Assembly (NCBI RefSeq): GCF_002002735.1
Contig: NZ_MUNY01000052.1
Coordinates: 1-64,000, forward strand
Direction: 5' to 3'
Length of the DNA stretch: 64,000 nucleotides
Origin: Algoriphagus sp. A40
GTDB taxonomy: Bacteria > Bacteroidota > Bacteroidia > Cytophagales > Cyclobacteriaceae
The position numbers were made by a program, and so were the translations under genes. This document shows, piece by piece, positions 9,396 to 16,906 of the stretch. Each line of letters opens with the position of its first letter. Positions within the stretch are counted from its first letter, which is position 1. The notes beneath the pieces are model-generated. The model saw nothing but the letters and a program-made list of their open reading frames with translations, was not told the origin of the DNA and did no database searches.

Positions 9396-9664
9396 TTGCT
9401 TTCCTGGATCATCTGGCGGATCGAATCAGCCAATTCCGTGGGGACGGGTTGTTTGGTACATTTGGTTTTGAGCACATCTCGAATGGCTTGCTCCAGATGA
9501 AAATGTTCAAAGCAAGGCTGGCATTTGGCAAGTTTATCCTTAAGCACTTCTTTACCACTATCCCCGAGTTCACCGTCCAGAATGCTTTCGAGCAGCTGAA
9601 AGCACTTGCTCACATCATCGCACTGGAGCTTTCGCTCTCCGGATGCTTGATCGTTAATTTCCAT
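9392..9664 (-). CDS. Anti-sigma factor (zinc-finger-type, degenerate)
   Basis: A 90-residue protein encoded 11 bases downstream of an ECF-like sigma factor gene, the usual place for a cognate anti-sigma factor. It looks like the small RsrA/ZAS type: an N-terminal Cys pair (C15, C21), the motif LLESILDGEL at 24-33, then KxxxCxxC (K44, C48, C51) where the classical ZAS motif is HxxxCxxC, followed by HFH (54-56). The canonical His is thus replaced by Lys, though nearby His residues could complete a metal site. It has no membrane segment, so it would act in the cytoplasm, perhaps sensing redox or metal state. Assignment rests on context as well as the motif. Confidence 0.75.
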   Translation of the reverse strand: MEINDQASGERKLQCDDVSKCFQLLESILDGELGDSGKEVLKDKLAKCQPCFEHFHLEQAIRDVLKTKCTKQPVPTELADSIRQMIQESK

Positions 9665-9675
9665 GAGTAATCGTT

Positions 9676-10275
9676 TTAATCCTCCTCTTCTTCATCAGTA
9701 TTGTAGCCCATCGATTGGGCGTATTCTTTCAGTTGATCTTTCAAAAGATTCCTGGCTCGGTGTAGCCTGGATCTTACCGTCCCGATCGGAATATCGAGAA
9801 TCTTGGCCATTTCTTCGTAGGTAAATCCCTCCAAATCCGCCAAAATGATCACCGTGCGAAAGTCCACAGCCAGTGCATTGAGCGCATTGGAGATCTCATC
9901 TCCGAGCATATCCTTGACCGATTCCGCCCTGAGATCAGTAGTACTTTGATAGTCAACATCATCGGAGTTGTAGAAAGTTTCAACCTCCTGATAATCTACT
10001 TTGGCAGGTTGCTTACTTTTCTTTCGGTACTCGTTGATAAAGCTGTTTTTCAGGATTCTGAAAAGCCAAGCTTTGGCATTGGTACCCTGCTCAAAGGAGT
10101 TGATAAACCGAAAAGCTTTCATGTAGGTGTCCTGCACGAGGTCTTTGGCATCATCCTCGTCAAAGGTGAGCCTAAATGCAAAATTGTACATGGAATCTAT
10201 GTGCGGCATAAACTCCCCATCGAAGATGGCCGTTTTCTCTTCCTGAGAATATTTCCTTCGCTGTACTTCAGACAT
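9676..10275 (-). CDS. ECF-type RNA polymerase sigma-70 factor
   Basis: A 199-residue group 4 sigma factor. Region 2 is visible as YNFAFRLTFDEDDAKDLVQD followed by TYMKAFRF, and region 4 as EEMAKILDIPIGTVRSRLHRARN near the C terminus; an unusual acidic tail (TDEEEED) ends the protein. The chosen ATG at 10275 begins MSEVQRRKYSQEEK; a longer in-frame start at 10368 would add 31 residues lacking any family similarity that I recognise. The next genes are its likely anti-sigma factor, then gmk and nadD, so activity of this sigma may feed back on nucleotide and NAD supply genes if it autoregulates its own operon (inference). Confidence 0.9.
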   Translation of the reverse strand: MSEVQRRKYSQEEKTAIFDGEFMPHIDSMYNFAFRLTFDEDDAKDLVQDTYMKAFRFINSFEQGTNAKAWLFRILKNSFINEYRKKSKQPAKVDYQEVETFYNSDDVDYQSTTDLRAESVKDMLGDEISNALNALAVDFRTVIILADLEGFTYEEMAKILDIPIGTVRSRLHRARNLLKDQLKEYAQSMGYNTDEEEED

Positions 10276-10405
10276 AAGGTTCAAAAGTAGTGATTGGCCC
10301 AATTTATAACCAGTAATTGAACCAAAAGTCAGCTTATTTAATTTATTTTGTTGTAGATAAAGTTCCAAGTCCAGGGCGAAAATCTCCCATCAACAGTTAT
10401 TTGCT

Positions 10406-11245
10406 ATGTTTTTCTTTAGGCTATTGTCCTACTTGCCTCTTTCTGTTTTATATCTTTTTTCGGATCTGATTTACCTCATTGCCCGATATGTGGTCGGCTA
10501 CCGCAAAAAGGTGATCGACGAAAATCTGGAATTTGCATTCCCAAAGAAATCCCCCGAAGAGCGGAAAAAGATAAGGAATAAATTCTACAGGAATTTCACC
10601 GATGCCTTTTTCGCTGAAACGCTCAAGATGCTGACCATTTCAGAAAAAGAACTCCGCCGAAGGTTCCATGTCACCAACCAGGAAATCATCGATGCGGAAG
10701 TCCAAAAGGGAAAAAGTGCACTGATGATGGCAGGTCACATTTTCAATTGGGAAATGGCAATTTTAGGTGTTGCCTTAAACACCAAAGTTACCGCAGAAAC
10801 GGTCTACCTGAAGCTGAACAATGCTTTTTACAACCAGCTGATGCTGAACATCCGCACACATTTTGGCGGAGTGATGACTGAAAAAAAAGAGTTTCGAAAA
10901 AGCATGATCACCATGCGAAGCCAGCCCAGAATTGTGCATTTGGCTGCCGATCAACGGCCCCCCAAATCCGAAAACCGCTACCAGCGTGAATTCTTAAACC
11001 GGCCTGCCTATTTCTTCGAAGGAGGAGAGTTTATGTCAAAAAAAATGCTGCTACCTGTTTTTTTCGGAACAATGACAAAAGTGAAACGGGGTCATTACCA
11101 ATTTGAATTTGCCAAAGTGGCCGAACCCCCTTATGAATCACACCTTCCCCACAGCATTACAGATGAGTTTTGCCATCGATTGGAAACCAATATCCGGAAT
11201 CAACCAGAATTATACCTTTGGAGCCACAAGCGATGGAAGTTGTAA
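10406..11245 (+). CDS. LpxL/HtrB-like lysophospholipid or lipid A acyltransferase (copy 1)
   Basis: A 279-residue inner-membrane acyltransferase of the LpxL/HtrB family, which adds secondary acyl chains to lipid A or acylates related lipids. An N-terminal hydrophobic segment (about 1-30) anchors it; the catalytic HX4E motif is GHIFNWEM (H111, E116), and DQRPPKSENRY near residue 190 corresponds to the second conserved block. It ends with YLWSHKRWK, the usual C-terminal YxWxHrRwK block. A close paralogue follows 314 bases downstream. Start ATG gives the full hydrophobic anchor. Confidence 0.9.
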   Translation: MFFFRLLSYLPLSVLYLFSDLIYLIARYVVGYRKKVIDENLEFAFPKKSPEERKKIRNKFYRNFTDAFFAETLKMLTISEKELRRRFHVTNQEIIDAEVQKGKSALMMAGHIFNWEMAILGVALNTKVTAETVYLKLNNAFYNQLMLNIRTHFGGVMTEKKEFRKSMITMRSQPRIVHLAADQRPPKSENRYQREFLNRPAYFFEGGEFMSKKMLLPVFFGTMTKVKRGHYQFEFAKVAEPPYESHLPHSITDEFCHRLETNIRNQPELYLWSHKRWKL

Positions 11246-11559
11246 ACATGGCTTTTAACACTTCCATCTTAACAATCCAAAAGTACCCTTGATAATCCAG
11301 AAATCGCCAGATCACTAATCCTGACGCTAATTAAGTCTTCCAAAAGTTCCAATTAGATTAAAATCCATATGGAAGAGACACTTTTACAATTCTTTCCCTG
11401 AAACTTCCTTTATTGTACCGCTTATCGGCCTGATTAAATCCTGAAAATTATACCACAGGAGAAATTACTATCTTTCTTAGCTATGGTTTTGATTATGGGA
11501 ACACTCCACTAATTCCCTGGCCGCCAAGTTTGTCACCCCCCAACCCAAAATCAATCTGA
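11246..11559. other. Intergenic gap between acyltransferase paralogues
   Basis: This 314-base stretch contains no supportable gene, hairpin terminator or repeat that I can see. It presumably holds a separate promoter for the second copy; TATCTTTC around 11469 resembles a -7 box with one mismatch, but this is weak. Confidence 0.4.
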
Positions 11560-12396
11560 ATGCTTTTCTTCAGGCTAGTGTCCTATCTCCCACTACCAGT
11601 TTTGTACTTTATTACGGACTTGGTCTATATAGTTGTCCGGTTCATTTTAGGCTATCGCAAAAAAGTCATTGATGAGAATCTGCTCTATGCTTTCCCTGAA
11701 AAATCCCAAAAAGAGCGAATAGAAATCCGAAACCGTTTTTATCGGAATTTCGCTGATTCAATAGCAGAAACCATCAAATTACTTACCATCTCCGATGCAG
11801 AATTAAAAAAACGGTTTGTCCTGATTGACAATCATTTACCGGAACAGGCCGTTATGTCAGGGATTAGCGCAGTCATGACGGCAGGCCATATGTTCAACTG
11901 GGAAATGGCGATTCAGGCCATCGCACAACAGTCCCAGGTAACCACAGAAACTGTCTATCTAAAACTCAACAATCCGTTTTTCAATAAGTTGATGCTCGAA
12001 ATCAGAGTCAGGTTTGGAGGTGTACTCACCGAAAAAAATGAATTTCGGAGGAAAATGCTAAGCCTTAAAAAGAACCCAAAAATTGTCCAGCTGGCCTCTG
12101 ATCAAAGACCTCCTATTTCACAAAAAAAATATAAGAGGGAGTTTATGAACCGACAGGCGCTATTCTTCGAAGGCGCAGAAGTACTTGCAAAAAACATGGG
12201 CTTACCGGTGTTTTTCGGAAGGGTGACAAAGGTAAAAAGAGGGTACTACTACTTGGAATTTTTCAACATTGCCTCGCCTCCTTATGAGAATGCTCCGCCT
12301 CACAGCATTACAGATTCATTTTGCGAAAGCTTGGAAGAGAATATTCGAAACCAACCGGATTTGTACCTTTGGAGTCACAAGCGATGGAAGGTTTAG
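11560..12396 (+). CDS. LpxL/HtrB-like acyltransferase (copy 2, tandem paralogue)
   Basis: A 278-residue paralogue of the gene just upstream; by eye well over half the residues are identical and the two align end to end with a single one-residue deletion near position 69. It keeps the catalytic HX4E motif (GHMFNWEM), the DQRPP block and the C-terminal YLWSHKRWK block, so both copies look active. The most divergent part is around residues 88-105. Tandem retention may mean different acyl donors or acceptors, or dosage; the sequence cannot decide. Confidence 0.9.
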   Translation: MLFFRLVSYLPLPVLYFITDLVYIVVRFILGYRKKVIDENLLYAFPEKSQKERIEIRNRFYRNFADSIAETIKLLTISDAELKKRFVLIDNHLPEQAVMSGISAVMTAGHMFNWEMAIQAIAQQSQVTTETVYLKLNNPFFNKLMLEIRVRFGGVLTEKNEFRRKMLSLKKNPKIVQLASDQRPPISQKKYKREFMNRQALFFEGAEVLAKNMGLPVFFGRVTKVKRGYYYLEFFNIASPPYENAPPHSITDSFCESLEENIRNQPDLYLWSHKRWKV

Positions 12397-12404
12397 AATA
12401 GGGG

Positions 12405-12440
12405 TTGGAAGATTGAAAAATTGCAAAATTGAAAGATTCC
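12405..12440. repeat. Degenerate octamer array (TTGNAANA-like)
   Basis: Four successive 8-base units of the form TTGxAAxA run without any phase slip from 12405 to 12436, with a partial fifth to 12440. It begins 8 bases after the stop of the second acyltransferase. It is one of several 7- or 8-periodic arrays in intergenic DNA of this window. Confidence 0.7.
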
Positions 12441-12460
12441 ACTGACCCAATCCCTTCAGG

Positions 12461-12540
12461 CTTTTATCTTGGCTCTTGCCTCTCGATTCTTGGCTCTTGA
12501 TTCTATAATCTTGATACTTGAGTCTTACTACTTGATACTA
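12461..12540. repeat. Degenerate heptamer array (CTTGNNN) abutting the helicase start
   Basis: Eleven consecutive 7-base units, most of the form CTTGNNN and all beginning CT, run in unbroken phase, plus a partial CTA. The array stops 4 bases before the ATG of the PcrA/UvrD helicase gene, so it must make up most of that gene's leader or its promoter. The first four bases of each unit are conserved and the last three vary, so this is not a simple recent microsatellite. Confidence 0.8.
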
Positions 12541-12544
12541 AAAA

Positions 12545-14803
12545 ATGGATTACCTCAAGGAATTGAACCCGCCACAATTACAAGCTGTCCAGCATACCGA
12601 CGGTCCTGTGATGATCATTGCCGGTGCAGGCTCGGGCAAAACCCGGGTACTCACTTACCGGATCGCCCATCTGATCTACGCCAAAGGAATCGATCCGTTC
12701 AATATTCTATCGCTCACTTTTACCAACAAGGCAGCCGCTGAGATGAAACACAGGATCGAAACCCTAGTCGGACTCGAAGCGAGAAATACCTGGATGGGGA
12801 CTTTTCACTCCATTTTTGCAAAAATCCTGAGAGTAGAATCTGCCAAAATCGGCTATCCGTCCAACTTCACCATCTACGACACAGACGATTCCAAATCCCT
12901 CATCCGGACCTTGGTCAAGGAAATGCGTCTGGACGACAAAGTGTACAAACCCAGCGTAGTACTGTCCCGAATCTCCGGAGCAAAAAACCGCCTGATTTCC
13001 TGGCAGGCTTATCAGGCTGATCTCTATGTCAAGGCCGATGATGAAGCAGCGATGAAACCCCGAATGGGAGAAATCTACCAAAAGTATCAGGAGCGCCTTT
13101 TCAAAGCCGGCGCGATGGACTTTGATGACTTGCTGTTCAATACCAATGTGCTTTTCCGGGACCACCTCGACGTACTCAACAAATACCAGCATCGTTTTAA
13201 ATATGTGATGGTGGATGAGTTTCAGGACACTAACATTTCCCAATACCTGATTACCAAAAAACTTGCCGCTGTCCACCAAAACATCTGTGTGGTGGGTGAC
13301 GACGCACAGAGTATTTATGCCTTTCGCGGAGCGGACATCCAGAATATCCTGAATTTCGAAAAGGACTACCCGGATCTCTTTGTGGTCAAACTGGAGCAAA
13401 ACTACCGCTCTACCAAGACCATCGTCGAGGCCGCCAATTCGATCATCGACAAAAACAAAGCACAACTCAAAAAGCTCGTTTGGACCTCCAATCCCGAAGG
13501 TGATCTCATCGAACTGATCAAAGCTGCTTCAGATAATGAAGAAGGACGGATCGTTGCCAACATTATTTTCGAAGAGAAGAACAACAAAAAGCTTAACAAC
13601 AGCGACTTCGCCATCCTCTATCGAACCAACTCCCAATCGAGATCGATGGAAGAAGCGCTCCGCAAAATGAACCTCACCTACAAGATTGTTGGCGGGCTTT
13701 CTTTCTACCAGCGGAAAGAAATCAAGGATCTGATGGCCTACATGCGCTTCACGGTCAATCCCGTGGATGAGGAAGCTTTCAAGAGGATCATCAATTATCC
13801 CAAGAGGGGAATAGGAGACACTTCAGTGGACAAAATCCTCGTCTCTGCCTACGAGCACGACATTCCCCTATGGGATGTGGTGCAAAATGCGCATAGCTTT
13901 TTGGGCGGAAAAGCGGGCAGTTCGGTGAGTGATTTCGCCACGATGATCAAGGCGTTCCAGATCGAAGTAGAGCGGAAAGATGCTTTTGAAGCTGCAAGCT
14001 CCATCGCCAAGCAGAGCGGCTTGCTCCGGGAACTGTATGAAGACAAGACCATCGAAGGGCTCAACCGCTACGAAAACGTCCAGGAATTGCTCAACGCAAT
14101 CAAGGAATACGTCGACAATCCCGAAAATGAGGACAAAAGTCTGGGCTCCTTCCTGCAGGAAATCGCCCTGCTGACCGACAACGATCAGGACAAAGACAAA
14201 ACCGATGCGATCACGCTGATGACAGTGCATGCTTCCAAAGGTTTGGAGTTTAAGCAGGTCTTTGTGGTCGGCATGGAGGAGGATCTTTTCCCCTCGCAGA
14301 TGATGATGCAAAGCCGGGATGACCTCGAGGAAGAGCGGCGGCTTTTCTATGTGGCCACGACCCGTGCTATGGACAAATTATACCTGACCTATGCACTTTC
14401 CCGTTATCGGTTTGGGCGATTGCTCAATTGTGAACCAAGCAGGTTTCTGGAAGAAGTGGACCAAAATAGGATCAAAGTAAACAAGCGGATGGCCTCCAAA
14501 GAGATGCCGGGAGCATTGAGAAAAGAAGGTCTTCCGGGAACTGGCGGCTTCATCGGAATCAAAAAACAACCGGAGTCCAGACAGCCTATCCAACTGAAAA
14601 TCCACACCCCATCCCCGGATTTCAAGCCAAGCAACACCAACAATCTCAAGGCTGATCAATTGGTGGAGCATCCAAAATTCGGTTTTGGAAAAGTGCAGAA
14701 AATTGAAACAGAAGGACTTAACAAAAAGGCAACGATCCAATTTGAGCATTTTGGAGAGAAAACATTATTGCTTAGCTTTGCCAAGCTCAGAATTATAGAC
14801 TAA
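12545..14803 (+). CDS. UvrD/PcrA-type superfamily 1 DNA helicase
   Basis: A 752-residue ATP-dependent 3'-5' DNA helicase of the UvrD/Rep/PcrA group, acting in repair and in clearing replication blocks. Motif I is AGAGSGKT (residues 26-33, Lys32), motif II VDEFQDTN, motif III GDDAQSIYAFRGA, motif IV LEQNYRS, motif V TVHASKGLEF and motif VI RLFYVATTRA. The C-terminal Tudor-like segment (LVEHPKFGFGKVQKIE) that contacts RNA polymerase in PcrA/UvrD is present, so the protein is complete. The upstream leader is the heptamer array, which is unusual. I leave the symbol empty because pcrA, uvrD and rep cannot be told apart by eye. Confidence 0.95.
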   Translation: MDYLKELNPPQLQAVQHTDGPVMIIAGAGSGKTRVLTYRIAHLIYAKGIDPFNILSLTFTNKAAAEMKHRIETLVGLEARNTWMGTFHSIFAKILRVESAKIGYPSNFTIYDTDDSKSLIRTLVKEMRLDDKVYKPSVVLSRISGAKNRLISWQAYQADLYVKADDEAAMKPRMGEIYQKYQERLFKAGAMDFDDLLFNTNVLFRDHLDVLNKYQHRFKYVMVDEFQDTNISQYLITKKLAAVHQNICVVGDDAQSIYAFRGADIQNILNFEKDYPDLFVVKLEQNYRSTKTIVEAANSIIDKNKAQLKKLVWTSNPEGDLIELIKAASDNEEGRIVANIIFEEKNNKKLNNSDFAILYRTNSQSRSMEEALRKMNLTYKIVGGLSFYQRKEIKDLMAYMRFTVNPVDEEAFKRIINYPKRGIGDTSVDKILVSAYEHDIPLWDVVQNAHSFLGGKAGSSVSDFATMIKAFQIEVERKDAFEAASSIAKQSGLLRELYEDKTIEGLNRYENVQELLNAIKEYVDNPENEDKSLGSFLQEIALLTDNDQDKDKTDAITLMTVHASKGLEFKQVFVVGMEEDLFPSQMMMQSRDDLEEERRLFYVATTRAMDKLYLTYALSRYRFGRLLNCEPSRFLEEVDQNRIKVNKRMASKEMPGALRKEGLPGTGGFIGIKKQPESRQPIQLKIHTPSPDFKPSNTNNLKADQLVEHPKFGFGKVQKIETEGLNKKATIQFEHFGEKTLLLSFAKLRIID

Positions 14804-14836
14804 TCACCTGCTTCCCTGTCCTTTGGTGATTTTTTG
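14802..14836 (+). terminator. Rho-independent terminator after the helicase gene
   Basis: AATCACC (14802-14808) pairs with GGTGATT (14825-14831), followed by a run of T. The left arm overlaps the last bases of the helicase gene. Confidence 0.75.
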
Positions 14837-14869
14837 TTACCTTTTACAAGGCAAAAAACGGGAAGCATT

Positions 14870-15541
14870 ATGGAGCACTCCGAACCTGAAAAACAAAATC
14901 TTATTTTGAAAGAATACGGCAAAAACATTCAACGCCTGGTAGATCATGTCACCGGCATTGAAGACCGTGAGAAGCGCACTCAAAGTGCCTACACCGTCAT
15001 TGAAATCATCAAACAACTTAACCCTTCTGTCAAGCAGGAAAATGATCAGAAGCTTTGGGACGACATCTACATCATGTCTGACTTTAAGCTTGATGTGGAC
15101 GGGCCATTTCCGATGCCGGAAAAAGAGCTTTTGGGAAAAAAACCCCAACCCGTTGGCTATCCAAAAGGTGAGGTGAAGTTCAAGCATTACGGCCGAAACA
15201 TCGAAAAACTGATCGAAAAGGCCATCGAAATCGAAAATGACGAGGACCAGGAAACTGCCATCATCTACATCGGTCAGCTGATGCGAAGCTTTCACTCCAC
15301 CTGGAACAGGGATAATTTCGACGACGGCATCATCCTGGACGATATCAAGACCCTCTCCAAAGGCAAGCTTCATATCGACTTGGAAAAGGTGAGAGAAAAT
15401 GCACTTTTCGAATCAAACACCCGTCGGGATTTCAAAATCCCCCACATCGAAGAGGAACACGCCAAAAACAAGCGCCCAATCCAACAACACAAAAAAAATC
15501 ACCGCAACAACGGTCATAATAATAAAAAACGAAGAAATTAA
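14870..15541 (+). CDS. DUF4290 domain protein
   Basis: A 223-residue cytoplasmic protein of the Bacteroidota-specific DUF4290 family, of unknown function. It contains two similar helical halves: LKEYGKNIQRLVDHVTGIED near the N terminus and FKHYGRNIEKLIEKAIEIEN about 90 residues later, suggesting an internal duplication. The C-terminal ~30 residues are rich in Lys, Asn, His and Arg (HKKNHRNNGHNNKKRRN) and look disordered and nucleic-acid-binding. The stop codon overlaps the murA start by one base (TAATG), indicating translational coupling; the pairing with murA hints at an envelope-related or growth-related role (inference). An in-frame TTG 36 bases upstream is a poorer start because it lies within or next to the terminator. 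Confidence 0.88.
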   Translation: MEHSEPEKQNLILKEYGKNIQRLVDHVTGIEDREKRTQSAYTVIEIIKQLNPSVKQENDQKLWDDIYIMSDFKLDVDGPFPMPEKELLGKKPQPVGYPKGEVKFKHYGRNIEKLIEKAIEIENDEDQETAIIYIGQLMRSFHSTWNRDNFDDGIILDDIKTLSKGKLHIDLEKVRENALFESNTRRDFKIPHIEEEHAKNKRPIQQHKKNHRNNGHNNKKRRN

Positions 15542-16848
15542 TGGCATCCTTTCGCGTAACCGGGGGCACCCGATTAAAAGGTGAAATCATTCCTCAGGGA
15601 GCAAAAAACGAAGCACTTCAGATTATTTGTGCCGTCCTGCTTACTCCTGAAAAAGTAACGATCAACAAAATTCCAAACATCCGGGATGTCAACAAACTCA
15701 TCGAGCTGTTGGCAGATATGGGAGTAAAAGTTCAGCAGCTTGGGCCTGAGTCTTACTCTTTTCAGGCAGACAATGTCAATCTGGATTACCTGGAAACAGA
15801 AGAATTCCTTCAAAAAGCTTCCGCACTCCGTGGCTCTGTCATGATTCTGGGCCCACTATTGGCCCGTTTTGGAAAGGGTAAACTTTCCAAGCCAGGAGGG
15901 GATAAAATCGGCCGCCGTCGCATGGATACCCACTTTTTTGGCTTCCAAAAGCTCGGAGCAGAGTTTCATTACGATGCCAAAAATGAGATCTTCCACATCG
16001 ATGGCAAAAATCTGAAAGGAACTTACATGCTGTTGGACGAGGCCTCTGTGACCGGCACCGCCAACATCGTGATGGCAGCTGTCATGGCTGAAGGGAAAAC
16101 CACCATCTACAATGCGGCATGCGAACCCTATCTGCAGCAACTTTGCGAAATGCTCAACCGAATGGGAGCCAAGATCACCGGCGTAGGTTCCAATTTGCTG
16201 AATATTGAAGGTGTCAAAGCACTTGGCGGTACGGACCACACCATGCTTCCCGATATGATTGAGATCGGATCTTTCATCGGAATGGCCGCAATGACAGGAT
16301 CGGAAATCACCATCAAAGATTGCCAGATTCACCGCCTGGGGATTATTCCTGAGACATTCCGGAGAATGGGAATCCAGATGGAATTCCGAGGAGATGACAT
16401 TCACATTCCTGCCCAGAAACACTACGAGATCGAAACGTTTATCGACGGGTCGATCCTCACAGTAGCAGATCAGATTTGGCCAGGCTTTACTCCGGATTTG
16501 CTTTCAATTATTCTGGTTACAGCCACTCAAGCCAAGGGCACGGTGCTGGTTCACCAGAAAATGTTCGAATCACGACTGTTCTTCGTGGATAAGCTGATCG
16601 ACATGGGCGCGCAGATTATTCTTTGTGATCCACATCGCGCTACTGTAATCGGGCTGGACAGAAAGTACCCACTTCGAGGCATCAAAATGACATCCCCCGA
16701 CATCCGGGCTGGTGTGGCACTGTTGATAGCTGCCATGTCTGCAAACGGTACTTCCGTGATAGACAACATTGAACAAATTGACCGCGGCTACCAAAATATC
16801 GACGAGCGACTCAATGCTTTGGGAGCCAAAATCGAGCGACTACCCTAA
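15541..16848 (+). CDS. murA: UDP-N-acetylglucosamine 1-carboxyvinyltransferase, Asp active-site form
   Basis: A 435-residue EPSP-synthase-fold enzyme that transfers enolpyruvate from PEP to UDP-GlcNAc, the first committed step of peptidoglycan synthesis. The N terminus GGTRLKGEIIPQGAKNEAL carries the substrate-binding Lys-Asn pair. In the flexible loop, where E. coli MurA has the active-site Cys115 in PGGC, this protein reads LSKPGGDKIGRR with Asp121 (codon GAT at 15901). A Cys-to-Asp change at this position is known from Mycobacterium, Chlamydia and Borrelia MurA and makes the enzyme insensitive to fosfomycin, so intrinsic resistance is predicted. The gene is coupled to the preceding DUF4290 gene and followed by a terminator. 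Confidence 0.96.
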   Translation: MASFRVTGGTRLKGEIIPQGAKNEALQIICAVLLTPEKVTINKIPNIRDVNKLIELLADMGVKVQQLGPESYSFQADNVNLDYLETEEFLQKASALRGSVMILGPLLARFGKGKLSKPGGDKIGRRRMDTHFFGFQKLGAEFHYDAKNEIFHIDGKNLKGTYMLLDEASVTGTANIVMAAVMAEGKTTIYNAACEPYLQQLCEMLNRMGAKITGVGSNLLNIEGVKALGGTDHTMLPDMIEIGSFIGMAAMTGSEITIKDCQIHRLGIIPETFRRMGIQMEFRGDDIHIPAQKHYEIETFIDGSILTVADQIWPGFTPDLLSIILVTATQAKGTVLVHQKMFESRLFFVDKLIDMGAQIILCDPHRATVIGLDRKYPLRGIKMTSPDIRAGVALLIAAMSANGTSVIDNIEQIDRGYQNIDERLNALGAKIERLP

Positions 16849-16851
16849 ATC

Positions 16852-16877
16852 AAAGGGAGCTTAATTGCTCCCTTTTT
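16852..16877 (+). terminator. Rho-independent terminator after murA
   Basis: AAAGGGAGC (16852-16860) and GCTCCCTTT (16867-16875) form a perfect 9-bp stem with a 6-base loop, followed by T residues. Confidence 0.9.
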
Positions 16878-16906
16878 CATTTTCAAAACAAATCCTTTTT
16901 TAGGCC

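Noticed and set aside
10276..10368. Longer N terminus for the sigma factor
   Set aside because: The added residues show no family similarity, and ATG 10275 gives the usual length.
12764..13465. 233-codon open frame on the minus strand
   Set aside because: Antisense to the helicase catalytic core with all conserved motifs.
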